From positions 1 through 23,236 of the forward strand of contig DATGLL010000024.1 in the NCBI GenBank assembly GCA_035294145.1: 23,236 nucleotides of DNA, in the 5' to 3' direction. Source of the stretch: CADDZO01 sp035294145. GTDB lineage: Bacteria > Chloroflexota > Dormibacteria > Dormibacterales > Dormibacteraceae. The notes beneath the pieces were generated by a model, which was not told where the DNA came from, did not search any database, and saw only the letters and a list, made by a program, of their open reading frames with translations. The position numbers and the translations under genes are program-made. This document shows positions 14,344 to 22,390 of this stretch, one piece after another. Numbering within the stretch: position 1 is the stretch's first letter; each line of letters begins with the position of its first letter.

Positions 14344-15576
14344 TCAGCCGGCGAGTTGGGGCTCGGCCGCGCTCAGCAGCGGGCCGGTGGCGGGATGGGC
14401 CAGCAGCCAGCGGCTGAGGCGGACCAGGGAGGCGTAGGTGCCCATGGGAGGGAGCATGATGGTGGCGGCGTCCCGCATCAGCTTCTCGACCGGGTGCTCG
14501 CGCAGCGCTCCCCTGGCACCGAAGAGCTGCATGGTTCGGGTCGCTATCCGCACCGCCAGCTCGGAGGTGGCCTGTTTGACCATGTCCTCCAGCGGCCGGT
14601 GGTGGTCGGGGTCGTGGTCGACCGCCCATGCGGCCCGCCAGAGCAGGCTCCGGGCCAGCTCGATCTCGGTCGCCATCTCGGCCAGGATGCTCGCGATCAA
14701 CTGGTGCTCGGCCAGCCGGCGCCCGCCCTGGACCCGCTCCTGGCACCAGCTCAAGGCGTGCTCATAGCAGGCTCGGGCCACGCCCAGGGCGCGGGCACCT
14801 TCCCGAACCTTGGAGCCGGGGCCGACCGCCTCGGCCAGCTCGTAGCCCCGGTTGGGTGCCCCGACCAGGTTCTCCCTCGGCACCCGGCAGTCCTCGAAGA
14901 TCAGCTCCACGTTCTGGTTGAGGCGCAGGCCCAGCTTGTCCTCGAAGCGGCCGACACGGAGGCCGGGGGTGTCGGAGGGGACCAGGAGACAGGAGATGCC
15001 CTCCGTCCACACCACGGTGGGGTCGGTGCGCGCGAAGAGGACGATGAGCCGGGCTACGTTGCCGTTGGTGATGAAGCGCTTGCGGCCGTTGATCACCCAG
15101 TGGTCACCGTCCAGGACGGCCGAGGTCCGCATCCCCGCCTCCAGGTCGCCGGCGTAGGGCAACCCATGGTCGCTGCCGGCGTGCTCCTCGGTGAGGGCGT
15201 AGGCGGTGAGGTAGGTGTCGTCGGCCATGAACTCGGGCAGGAAGCGCTGCCGCTGCTCGGGGCTGGTGTGGCAGGCGAGCAGGTAGCCCTCCCGCCAGGC
15301 GTGGGCCAGGGTCATGGCAAAGCCACAGTCCCCGACCGCGATCTCCTCCATCACGATCGCCTCGGTGAGCAGGTCGGTGCCCAGTCCGCCGTGCTCGCGC
15401 GGCACCCGCATCGTCCGCAGCCCGAGCCGGGAGGCGCGGCGGACGAGCTCCGCGGGGAAGCTCTCCCGTCCCTGCTTGCGGTCCAGCTCCAGGGCCACGG
15501 GCCGGATCTCGTGGTACGCGAACTCGCGCGCAACCTGCTGAAGCCGTCGTTGCTCGTCGGTTAGCTCGAAGTCCAT
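14344..15576 (-). CDS. Acyl-CoA dehydrogenase-like flavoprotein 2
   Basis: A 410-residue protein of the acyl-CoA dehydrogenase fold, starting MDFELTDEQ, a typical family N-terminus. An ideal GGAGG stands upstream of the ATG at 15576; the frame extends to 15651 without a better start. YALTEEHAGSDHG, WVINGRKRFITNGN and FGARGALREHPVEKLMRD are the flavin and dimer motifs. At the EGT catalytic position the sequence is PMGTY, so Met378 replaces Glu. Like flavoprotein 1 it carries WCQERVQGG instead of R..FG, which marks the two as related. A shared heteromeric or paired function is possible. It is the second gene of a minus-strand unit behind the isopropylmalate dehydrogenase-family gene. Confidence 0.87.
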   Translation of the reverse strand: MDFELTDEQRRLQQVAREFAYHEIRPVALELDRKQGRESFPAELVRRASRLGLRTMRVPREHGGLGTDLLTEAIVMEEIAVGDCGFAMTLAHAWREGYLLACHTSPEQRQRFLPEFMADDTYLTAYALTEEHAGSDHGLPYAGDLEAGMRTSAVLDGDHWVINGRKRFITNGNVARLIVLFARTDPTVVWTEGISCLLVPSDTPGLRVGRFEDKLGLRLNQNVELIFEDCRVPRENLVGAPNRGYELAEAVGPGSKVREGARALGVARACYEHALSWCQERVQGGRRLAEHQLIASILAEMATEIELARSLLWRAAWAVDHDPDHHRPLEDMVKQATSELAVRIATRTMQLFGARGALREHPVEKLMRDAATIMLPPMGTYASLVRLSRWLLAHPATGPLLSAAEPQLAG

Positions 15577-15591
15577 GCTCCCTCCTCCCTC

Positions 15592-15608
15592 GCAGACCAG
15601 GGGTCTGC
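15592..15608. repeat. Perfect inverted repeat GCAGACC-agg-GGTCTGC
   Basis: Seven-base arms with a three-base spacer sit in the 71-base gap between the two minus-strand catabolic genes, 15 bases upstream of the flavoprotein 2 ATG. The half-site GGTCTG recalls GntR/HutC operators (GGTCTAGACC), but a mere intercistronic hairpin is as likely. Confidence 0.45.
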
Positions 15609-15647
15609 CCGTCGCCCGGGATCGTCGCCCTGACCCGGGCCACGCGG

Positions 15648-16682
15648 TCAACCTCCTCGCTGCAGGTGGCGGCGGATCGCGGCTGCGGCCTCGGCGGTGG
15701 AGAGGTTGCCACCCAGGTCACGGGTGCGCTCGCCAGCCCGGATCGCCGCCACCACCGCCGCCTCCACCGCTTCCGCCTCGGCTTTGAAGCCGAGGTAGTG
15801 GAGCAACATGCCCCCTGTGCGGATGGCGGCGATGGGGTTGGCGATCCCCCGACCGGCAATGTCGGGCGCCGAGCCGTGGACGGGCTCGAAGAGGGCCCGG
15901 CGGCCGGCCGGGTTGAAGTTCCCCGAGGGCGACATCCCGATCCCGCCTGCCAGCTCCCCGGCCAGGTCGCTCAGGATGTCGCCGAAGCAGTTCTCGGTGA
16001 CGATGACGTCGAACTGCTCGGGGTCGCGGACCAGGTGGGCGGCGGCGGCGTCGACCATCAGGTGGCGGGCTCGGATGCCGGGGTACCGCTCCGCGATCGC
16101 CCGAAAGCGGGCGTGCCAAAGGGCCCCTGACTCGGGCATGGCGTTCCACTTGTCGACCATGCAGACCTCGCGGCGAGCGATGGCGAAGGCGTACTCGAGG
16201 ATCCGGGTCACACCGGCGTAGGTGTTGTAGTGGTGGACGATCGCCACCTCTCTCTCGCTGCCGGGGCGGTAGCGGGTGCCCATGCCCGCGTAGAGCCCCT
16301 CGGTGTTCTCTCGCAGCACTACCAGATCCACGAGCCGGCGGGGGTGCCGGAGCGGGCTCAGGCTCTCGTCCAGCAGCCGAGCCGGCCGCACGTTGGCGTA
16401 GAGGTCAAAGGCGGTGCGCAGGTAGCTGAGGACCGAAGCCTGGTAGGCGGCATCGCTCACCCGTGGGTCGCCGATCGCACCCAGGAAGATGGCGTCCGCC
16501 TGCTCCACTCGCCGGAAGATCTCCGGCGGCAGCGCCACCCCCGTCCTCAGGTAGCGGTCGGCGTCGACGTCGAAGAACTCGAACTCGAGCCCTAGCCTGA
16601 GGCCCTCCAAGATCGCCACCGCCTCCGGGACCACCTCCCGACCGATCCCGTCGCCTGGCAGTACCGCGATGCGGGGAGCCAT
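15648..16682 (-). CDS. Isopropylmalate/isocitrate/tartrate dehydrogenase-family enzyme
   Basis: A 344-residue metal- and NAD(P)-dependent beta-hydroxyacid oxidative decarboxylase. Family motifs are IAVLPGDGIGREVVPEA at the N-terminus, FDLYANVRPARLL, VVLRENTEGLYAGMG, the VDKWNAM lysine region, the metal-site Asp cluster in GDILSDLAGELAGGIG, and EPVHGSAPDIAGRGIANP. FDLYANVRPA is closer to isopropylmalate or tartrate dehydrogenases than to isocitrate dehydrogenase. No other leucine-biosynthetic gene is nearby and the neighbours are catabolic, so a role in substrate breakdown is more likely than leucine synthesis (inference). The ATG at 16682 begins right before the conserved first strand; a GTG at 16730 would add 16 unconserved residues. 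The operator-promoter copy B lies upstream. Confidence 0.85.
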   Translation of the reverse strand: MAPRIAVLPGDGIGREVVPEAVAILEGLRLGLEFEFFDVDADRYLRTGVALPPEIFRRVEQADAIFLGAIGDPRVSDAAYQASVLSYLRTAFDLYANVRPARLLDESLSPLRHPRRLVDLVVLRENTEGLYAGMGTRYRPGSEREVAIVHHYNTYAGVTRILEYAFAIARREVCMVDKWNAMPESGALWHARFRAIAERYPGIRARHLMVDAAAAHLVRDPEQFDVIVTENCFGDILSDLAGELAGGIGMSPSGNFNPAGRRALFEPVHGSAPDIAGRGIANPIAAIRTGGMLLHYLGFKAEAEAVEAAVVAAIRAGERTRDLGGNLSTAEAAAAIRRHLQRGG

Positions 16683-16862
16683 CGCCTCAGCGCCGGGGCC
16701 CAGGGATTCCGGCCGTGCGGCAGCCGCCACGGCCTCGCCCTGGCTCGGCAGCCCGGCCGCAGGGAGAGCCTTGAGATCCGTTCCCGCGGGGGATGGCGGT
16801 CTCCGGGCGACGCCAGTGGCTGGCGGGACCGGCCGCGCATGCGTACGCTTTCACCGCCCTCA

Positions 16863-16904
16863 CCGTTGCCCTCTCCGGCAGCGCTCGTCAAGATGTCTGT
16901 ACCA
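16863..16904 (-). promoter_or_regulatory. GntR/HutC-type operator with promoter (copy B)
   Basis: On the minus strand TGGTACAGACATCTTGAC (16904-16887) matches copy A at 17 of 18 positions. The -35 TTGACG (16891-16886) and -10-like CAACGG (16868-16863) keep the 17-base spacing of copy A. It points to the dehydrogenase gene at 16682 and leaves a leader of about 175 nt. It also covers the GntR start codon at 16893, so bound regulator would affect its own expression. Confidence 0.66.
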
Positions 16905-17645
16905 ATGACCGGTTGGCGCTTCGAGCCGCTCGACCGGAGCAGCGGGGTGCCCCTCCACCGCCAGATCCGGGAACGACTTGCCGCTGCCATCGAGCGCAGC
17001 CGCGACGCCCGAGCCTTTCCCTCCGACCGCGAGCTCAGCGCCGTCTTCGGGGTTAGCCGGTTGACCGTTCGGCAAGCTGTGGACGCCTTGGTCCGGGACG
17101 GGGTGCTCTACCGCGTCCAGGGCAAGGGAACCTTCGTGCGCAACGCCGGGCTCGCCGAGCGCGTGACGGCGACCACCTTCCTCCAACCCTGGCTGAGCGG
17201 TCGGCGTGGTTACCGGCTGGTCGTCGACGAGCTGACGCGGGCCCGGGCCGAGGAGCAAGAGGTAGCCAGCTGGTTGGAGTGCGCCCGGGGCACCGAGGTG
17301 GTCCGGGTGCGGCGATCCCGGTTCGTCGAGGGGGCGCGGGTCGCCATCGACATCCGCTTCCTCCCCTTCGACCTGGCCTGCTCGCTCACCAGCGCCGACG
17401 TGGCCGGGGGGCCACTCTCGGGCTACCTCCAAAAGCGGGTGGGGGTGCAGGTGGCGCGGGGCCATATGGCGGTCCTGTCCCGTCCCGCCGATGCCGGGGA
17501 GGCCCGGCTGCTGGGGCTGCGGCCCGGAGATCCGGTCCTGGTCCGCCGGCTGCAGCTGCGCTCGAGCACCGAGCGGGTGCTCCTGGCCGGCTGGTCTATC
17601 TACCGCCCGGACCAGACGGTCCTCGAGTTCACGATCTCTGGCTGA
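16893..17645 (+). CDS. GntR-family transcription regulator, HutC subfamily (UTRA domain)
   Basis: The protein has about 250 residues. The winged helix-turn-helix (about 17-85) shows the family patterns GVPLHRQIRERL, FPSDRELSAVFGVSRLTVRQ and VQGKGTFV. The UTRA effector domain (about 100-245) contains RVRRSRFVEGARVAIDIRFLP and LLGLRPGDPVLVRRLQL. It would bind a small metabolite and release DNA. ATG codons at 16893 and 16905 both precede the first helix; the frame also opens at 16839 with an unlikely proline-rich extension. No clear ribosome site is seen, so the mRNA may be leaderless or weakly translated. The copy B operator overlaps the start, and copy A lies 6 kb away before the lipoprotein gene, so both catabolic arms are the likely regulon. 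Confidence 0.9.
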   Translation: MSVPMTGWRFEPLDRSSGVPLHRQIRERLAAAIERSRDARAFPSDRELSAVFGVSRLTVRQAVDALVRDGVLYRVQGKGTFVRNAGLAERVTATTFLQPWLSGRRGYRLVVDELTRARAEEQEVASWLECARGTEVVRVRRSRFVEGARVAIDIRFLPFDLACSLTSADVAGGPLSGYLQKRVGVQVARGHMAVLSRPADAGEARLLGLRPGDPVLVRRLQLRSSTERVLLAGWSIYRPDQTVLEFTISG

Positions 17646-17658
17646 ACCCATGGTTGGC

Positions 17659-17688
17659 CATCGGCATCCCCGTGCGGCGTGGCCGATG
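17659..17688. repeat. Inverted repeat after the GntR gene
   Basis: CATCGGC (17659-17665) and GCCGATG (17682-17688) can pair 14 bases after the regulator stop. The loop is long and there is no T-run, so a terminator role is weakly supported. Confidence 0.25.
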
Positions 17689-17799
17689 CCGGTCTCCCCC
17701 ACGCTCCACGCCACGGTGAGCATCTACCGGAAGAGCCGTTGCCGCAGAGAGAGCGATAGCGCTCAAGCGGCACCCCGCACGGGGGCGCCCCGGGCGAGG

Positions 17800-18340
17800 G
17801 CCTCGCCAGGTCGACCGCCGCGTGGCCATCGCGCCGGTGGCGCCTCCCACCGCCGTCGCACGCCCAGCGCTCGGCCCGGCCGATGGCCCGGATCCCACTG
17901 CAGCGATGACCCCTCTTGGAGCTGGGGAGGCACCGCTCGGCCCCCACTGGCTCCGAGCCCTCCCAGGGGGACCCCATCGGAGCCCGTCCCGATGGGGACC
18001 CCAGCCGGTCCTGTCGCGCAGCTGCCGCCGGACCTCGGCCAGGGCGGCGTCGGCGAGCCCCCTTCGCCGCGCCCTGGCCCCGGGCAACCCCTGCTGGCGC
18101 AGCATCCCGGTCACGTCCAGCCCCTCCACCGCGATCCGGCCGTGGGTCGTGGCCAGCCTGGCGGTGAGCCGCAGGAAGGGTGCGAGGCGGTTCGGGAGGC
18201 CACGGCCGATTGGGATGCGCGTCGACCACCGTTCCGATGGGGTCGGCGTCGAAGGCACCAACCCCGACGGCAACCAGGATTGCCCTGCTCGCGGCTGAGA
18301 TGAAGATGCGGTAGCGGCCGGGGCCCAGCTTCCCGATCCC
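17800..18340 (-). pseudogene. Degenerate TnpB (IS605/IS607-type RNA-guided nuclease) remnant
   Basis: Minus-strand frames from about 18185 read PFLRLTARLATTHGRIAVEG, then LDVTGMLRQQGLPG and GLADAALAEVRRQLRDRTGW. This is the TnpB stretch holding the RuvC Glu (vEdLnv) and the following helix. In another frame, about 17941-17804, come RCLPSSKRGHRCSG and WACDGGGRRHRRDGHAAVDL, the decayed zinc finger and final RuvC segment (normally CDGCG..DRDxNAAxNL). Cys residues of the finger are lost and the DRD Asp is changed, so it is inactive. About 40 extra bases separate the parts and include the hairpin at 17967-18002. Sequence from 18185 to 18340 may be the faint N-terminal half. Confidence 0.75.
17967..18002. 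repeat. 14-base inverted repeat inside the TnpB remnant
   Basis: GGGGACCCCATCGG (17967-17980) pairs with CCGATGGGGACCCC (17989-18002) at 13 of 14 positions around an eight-base loop. It lies where TnpB homologues have no sequence, so it looks like an insertion or local duplication in the decaying gene. Confidence 0.6.
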
Positions 18341-18758
18341 CACTCAGTCAATCTCCCCTGGGCCAGATGTGCTCGCCATCACCCAGGAGTCCAGCGCATG
18401 TCTGGGGCCACGCATCCCCCCCTGCTCCATCCGATCCTGGTGCCACGGCGACGATCGTTCCCCACACCTCCTCAGGGGCGTGCCCGCCGCCGTCAGAGAT
18501 CAGGGAGAGGATCCGGACTCGCCGAGGGCTCCTTCACAGGTGACGGGGAGTTGCTCATGAAGCCGGCGGCCTGACCAAGCGGTAGCGGCGCGGCCGTCAT
18601 TCCCTCGCCAACGGCCTCAGCCATGGAATGCGGGCTGTGTGCTGGGTCCAAAGGAGGACGCTTGGGCCTCGGTCGCCTCGACCGTGGATGTGTTTCCTGG
18701 CGAGGCCTAGGTTGAGGCACATGAACAGGGGCGAGAGATCGATCGACGGTGCTGTGAG
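18341..18758. other. Intergenic stretch upstream of the amine oxidase
   Basis: No convincing gene or RNA is visible. A minus-strand frame around 18493-18600 ends NSPSPVKEPSASP, which may be part of the decayed insertion element. No copy of the GntR operator and no clear -35/-10 pair for the amine oxidase gene were found here. Confidence 0.45.
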
Positions 18759-20789
18759 ATGAGGGACGGCGACCTGGGGCGCGCTGCCTCCGGAGGAGGC
18801 AGGCAGCCGACGCAGACTGCCGACCGGACGAGGGCGACAGGTCATCCCCTGGACCCGCTTCGACCGGAGGAGATCGCAGCTGCGAGCGACATCCTGAGGC
18901 GCTCAAAGTCGCTGGCAGAGACAGCGCGCTTCGTGTACGTGACGCTGAGAGAGCCGCCCAAGCCTGCGGTGCTGTCATACCAGCCGGGGACCGAGCTGGA
19001 GCGAGAGGCTTTCGTGGTTCTACGGGAGCGGGCGGAGCGCAAGACCTACGAAGCCGTGGTCTCACTGACCCGGGGTGAGGTGACCTCCTGGCGAGAGGTG
19101 CCGAACGTGCAGCCGCCGATCATGTTCGAGGAGTTCCTGGCCGCGGAGGCAGCGGTCAAGCAGGATCCCCGATGGCGAGCGGCGATGCGCCGGCGGGGCA
19201 TCGAGGACCTGGAGAACGTGATGATCGATCCCTGGTCGGTGGGCTACAACGGTCCGGAGGACGCCGCCAGTAAGGGACGCTTCATCCGGCCGCTGACCTG
19301 GGTCCGCCAGGGCCCGGAGGACAACGGCTACGCCCGGCCCATCGAGGGCCTGGTGGTGCGGTTCGACCTGGACTCGATGACCGTGGTGGAGGTCGAAGAC
19401 CACGGGGTGGCGCCGATCCCGCCTCGGGCCGCCAACTACACCGCGGAGACGTTGATCGATCCCAACAACTTCCCCTCCTTTCCGGAGGGGACGAGGAGGG
19501 ACGTCAAGCCGATCGAGGTCCACCAGCCCGAGGGCCCCAGCTGGCGGGTGGAGGGCCACCGGGTGGAGTGGCAGAGGTGGAGCTTCCGGGTCGGCTTCAC
19601 CCCTCGGGAGGGGCTGGTGCTCCACACCATCAGCTATCGGGACCGGGGCGAGGAGCGTCCCATCGTCTACCGGGCCTCCCTGGCCGAGATGTTCATCCCG
19701 TACGGGGATCCCAACCCGACCCACTACCGAAAGAACGTCTTCGACATGGGGGAGTATGGCATCGGCGTGCTGGCCAACAGCCTGGCGCTGGGCTGCGACT
19801 GCCTGGGCCTGATCCACTACTTCGATGCCTGGGTCAACGACAACGATGGCCGCCCCCTCCGGATCGAGAACGCCATCTGCCTACATGAGGAGGACTTCGG
19901 GATCCTGTGGAAGCACACGGACTTCCGGACCATGAAGGCGGAGGTCCGGCGCTCGCGACGGCTGGTGGTGTCGATGTTCGCGACCGTCGGGAACTACGAC
20001 TATGGATACTTCTGGTACTTCTACCCCGACGGCACCATCCAGTTCGAGGTGAAGCTGACCGGGATCATCTCGAACGGGGTTTACGCCGACGGCGAGGAGC
20101 CGAAGCACGGGGTCAAGGTGGCACCCAACGTGTACGGGCCCAACCACCAGCACTTCTTCTGCGTCCGTCTCGACATGATGGTCGATGGGATCCGCAACAC
20201 CGTCTATGAGTGCGATTCGGTGCCGGTCCCCCCAGGTCCTGAGAATCCCCATGGCAACGCCTGGGTAGTGCGACAGACCCCGATCTCGCGAGAGTCGGAG
20301 GCAGCCCGTCTGGCAGATCCGCTCCGGGCCCGCTACTGGAAGATCGCCAACACCTCCCGGCGCAACGCGGTGGGCGATCCGGTCGCCTACAAGCTGGAGC
20401 CGGGACCGAGCACGCCGCCTCTCTACCAACCGGGCGTGCATGCCATCCGGCGGGCCCAGTTCTGCACTCGCAACCTGTGGGTCACCGCTTACGACCCATT
20501 GCAGCTGTTCCCTGCCGGGGACTATGTGAACCAGCATCCCGGTGGCGATGGGCTTCCCCGCTACCAGCAGGCGGACCGGCCGCTGGAGGACGCCGACCTG
20601 GTGGTCTGGCACAGCTTCGTGGCCCACCATGTGCCCCGCCCCGAGGATTGGCCAGTGATGCCCTGCAGCTACGTCGGCTTCCACCTGAGGCCGGTCGGCT
20701 TCTTCGACGGCAACCCCTCGCTCGACATGCCCCTGCTCGCTGACCATTGCTCGCACCGCGAGCACGAGCCCAACGGGAAGGTGGGGTAG
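18759..20789 (+). CDS. Copper-containing (TPQ) amine oxidase
   Basis: A 676-residue primary-amine oxidase that would convert an amine to aldehyde, ammonia and hydrogen peroxide. The TPQ cofactor Tyr is Y413 in VGNYDYGYFWYF. The catalytic base is D329 in VFDMGEYG. The copper ligands are H463 and H465 in NHQHFF and H624 in VAHHVPRPEDWPVMP. All key residues are intact and the length is normal for bacterial members. No signal peptide is visible, so the enzyme may be cytoplasmic. The ATG at 18759 lacks a strong ribosome site, and a start somewhat downstream (conserved sequence begins near HPLDPLRPEEI, residue 29) cannot be excluded. Four bases separate it from the permease gene. The substrate (phenethylamine, tyramine or other) is not readable here. 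Confidence 0.93.
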   Translation: MRDGDLGRAASGGGRQPTQTADRTRATGHPLDPLRPEEIAAASDILRRSKSLAETARFVYVTLREPPKPAVLSYQPGTELEREAFVVLRERAERKTYEAVVSLTRGEVTSWREVPNVQPPIMFEEFLAAEAAVKQDPRWRAAMRRRGIEDLENVMIDPWSVGYNGPEDAASKGRFIRPLTWVRQGPEDNGYARPIEGLVVRFDLDSMTVVEVEDHGVAPIPPRAANYTAETLIDPNNFPSFPEGTRRDVKPIEVHQPEGPSWRVEGHRVEWQRWSFRVGFTPREGLVLHTISYRDRGEERPIVYRASLAEMFIPYGDPNPTHYRKNVFDMGEYGIGVLANSLALGCDCLGLIHYFDAWVNDNDGRPLRIENAICLHEEDFGILWKHTDFRTMKAEVRRSRRLVVSMFATVGNYDYGYFWYFYPDGTIQFEVKLTGIISNGVYADGEEPKHGVKVAPNVYGPNHQHFFCVRLDMMVDGIRNTVYECDSVPVPPGPENPHGNAWVVRQTPISRESEAARLADPLRARYWKIANTSRRNAVGDPVAYKLEPGPSTPPLYQPGVHAIRRAQFCTRNLWVTAYDPLQLFPAGDYVNQHPGGDGLPRYQQADRPLEDADLVVWHSFVAHHVPRPEDWPVMPCSYVGFHLRPVGFFDGNPSLDMPLLADHCSHREHEPNGKVG

Positions 20790-20793
20790 CCCC

Positions 20794-22284
20794 ATGAGCA
20801 GGGACACCGGAGCTTTCGACGCCCAGGGTCCGGTCGTGACCGTCGGCGAGCACGCCCTCGAGGGCGGCATCCTCTCCATGACCGAGGTGCTCGCTCAGTC
20901 GGTCGCCAACATGGCCCCCAGCGCGGCGATGGCGCTGCTTCCGCTGCTGGTCTTCAGCAGCGCCGGCAACGGGACCTGGGTGTCGTTCGTGATCGCCATC
21001 GTGCTGATGCTCTGTGTGGGCTACTGTGCGGCCCAGTTCGGTCGTCGCATCAACTCGGCCGGGTCCTTCTACGTCTGGGTCAGCCGGGCGCTGGGACCGG
21101 CCTATGGCCACGCCGCCGGCTGGGGCCTGGAGTTGGGCTACGTCGCCACCGGCGTGGCAACCGTCTACGGGTTCGCCATCTTCGGCGGTGACCTCCTAAC
21201 CCGCCTGGGCCTGCCCGGCGACAGCGCCGGCGTCCTGGTCGTGCTCTTCGGGATCGACCTGGTCCTGGCGGCCGTGGTTGCCATCCTGGACATGGGCCTG
21301 TCGGCCAGGATGTCGCTGACCCTGGAGTCGTTCTCGGTCGCGATCATCCTGCTGCTCTGCGTCGCGGTCTGGGTCCACCGGGGAGGCGTCATCGACCCCG
21401 CCCAGCTCCGGCTCTCGGGGGCGACGCCCGGCGGCGTCTTCGTGGGGGTGGTCCTGGCCATCTTCGCCTTCGTCGGCTTCGAGAGCGCCGGCTCGCTGGG
21501 TGTGGAGGCCAAGAACTCCTTCCGCAACGTGCCCCGGGCCATCCTCTGGAGCTGCCTGCTGGTCGGCCTCTTCTACCTGGTCGTCTCGTACTCGCAGGTA
21601 TTCGGCTTCCAGGGGACCCGGAGGGGGCTGGCCGGCAGCAGCGCTCCCCTGCCCGACCTGGCCGTTGCCACCGGGATGGGCGTGTTCGCCTACCTGATCG
21701 ACCTGGGCATCGTCACCAGCATGTTCGCCTGCACCCTGGCCTGCCTCAACGCCGGTGCCCGTGTGCTCTACGCGATGACCCACGACGGGCTGGGACACTG
21801 GACGCTGGGCAGCGTGCACCCGACTCGCCGCACCCCCCACGTGGCCATCGTGATCGTGGCCATCCCCATGATCCTGGTGCCCCTGGCCACTACCCTGCTC
21901 CGACGGTCGCCAGTCGACGCCACGGGCTGGGTGGGGAGCCTCGCCGTCTTCGGCTTCATGCTCGGCTACGTGCTGGTGGCGGTAGGGGCGCCGCTCTTCC
22001 TGCGACGGCTCGGCGTCCGCTCGCCGCTCACTTGGGTGGTCGGCCTGCTCGGGGCGGCCGTGATGCTGTTCGTCTTCTGGGCGAACTCGCTGCCGCAGTC
22101 CATCCCAGGCAGGCTCTTCCCCCCACTCCAGGGCGTCTACGAGTGGCTGCCGCTGGTCTTCGTGGCCTGGGTGGCGGTGGGGGCCGCCTACTACGCCGTC
22201 TGGCGCTGGCGGAACCCCGAGAAGGCGCGGACCTTGGGGACCCGATTCCATACCCCGGAGGGGGCTCCCGCGACGGGCGATTGA
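20794..22284 (+). CDS. APC-superfamily amino acid/amine permease
   Basis: A 496-residue polytopic membrane protein with about 12-14 hydrophobic helices. The first helix carries SVANMAPSAAMALLPLLVF, the unwound substrate-binding segment typical of the APC family. INSAGSFYVWVSRALGPAYGHAAGWG and FVGFESAGSLGVEAKNSFRNVPRA are the other conserved APC regions. A short hydrophilic tail ends the protein. The gene starts four bases after the amine oxidase stop, with GGTGGGG upstream of the ATG, so the two form one operon. Uptake of the amine oxidised by the upstream enzyme is the natural inference. Relatives also carry amino acids and polyamines, so the substrate remains open. Confidence 0.9.
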   Translation: MSRDTGAFDAQGPVVTVGEHALEGGILSMTEVLAQSVANMAPSAAMALLPLLVFSSAGNGTWVSFVIAIVLMLCVGYCAAQFGRRINSAGSFYVWVSRALGPAYGHAAGWGLELGYVATGVATVYGFAIFGGDLLTRLGLPGDSAGVLVVLFGIDLVLAAVVAILDMGLSARMSLTLESFSVAIILLLCVAVWVHRGGVIDPAQLRLSGATPGGVFVGVVLAIFAFVGFESAGSLGVEAKNSFRNVPRAILWSCLLVGLFYLVVSYSQVFGFQGTRRGLAGSSAPLPDLAVATGMGVFAYLIDLGIVTSMFACTLACLNAGARVLYAMTHDGLGHWTLGSVHPTRRTPHVAIVIVAIPMILVPLATTLLRRSPVDATGWVGSLAVFGFMLGYVLVAVGAPLFLRRLGVRSPLTWVVGLLGAAVMLFVFWANSLPQSIPGRLFPPLQGVYEWLPLVFVAWVAVGAAYYAVWRWRNPEKARTLGTRFHTPEGAPATGD

Positions 22285-22360
22285 CGACGGGCAGCTTCTT
22301 GCACCGCCTCGACGCGACCCACGGCGACGCCGGGGGTTCGGTGGCGGGGTCAGGCGGCGA

Positions 22361-22390
22361 GCGGCTCGGGGGGGCCGGAGGCCGAGCCGC
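22361..22390. terminator. GC-rich hairpin after the permease gene
   Basis: GCGGCTCGG (22361-22369) and CCGAGCCGC (22382-22390) are perfect nine-base arms with a twelve-base loop, 77 bases past the permease stop. There is no T-run, so it could end the operon as the T-less hairpins of GC-rich bacteria may, or protect the RNA end. Confidence 0.4.

Noticed and set aside
13151..14746. Minus-strand open frame of 531 codons
   Set aside because: Antisense to flavoprotein 1, whose family motifs are clear; the product is rich in Gly, Pro and Arg without motifs.
13552..15564. Plus-strand open frame of 670 codons
   Set aside because: It overlaps flavoprotein 1 out of frame and flavoprotein 2 in antisense. 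Both have recognised motifs, so this frame is a shadow.
15648..16682. Calling the dehydrogenase leuB of leucine biosynthesis
   Set aside because: No leuA, leuC or leuD neighbours; it shares a regulatory motif with catabolic genes, so only the family is named.
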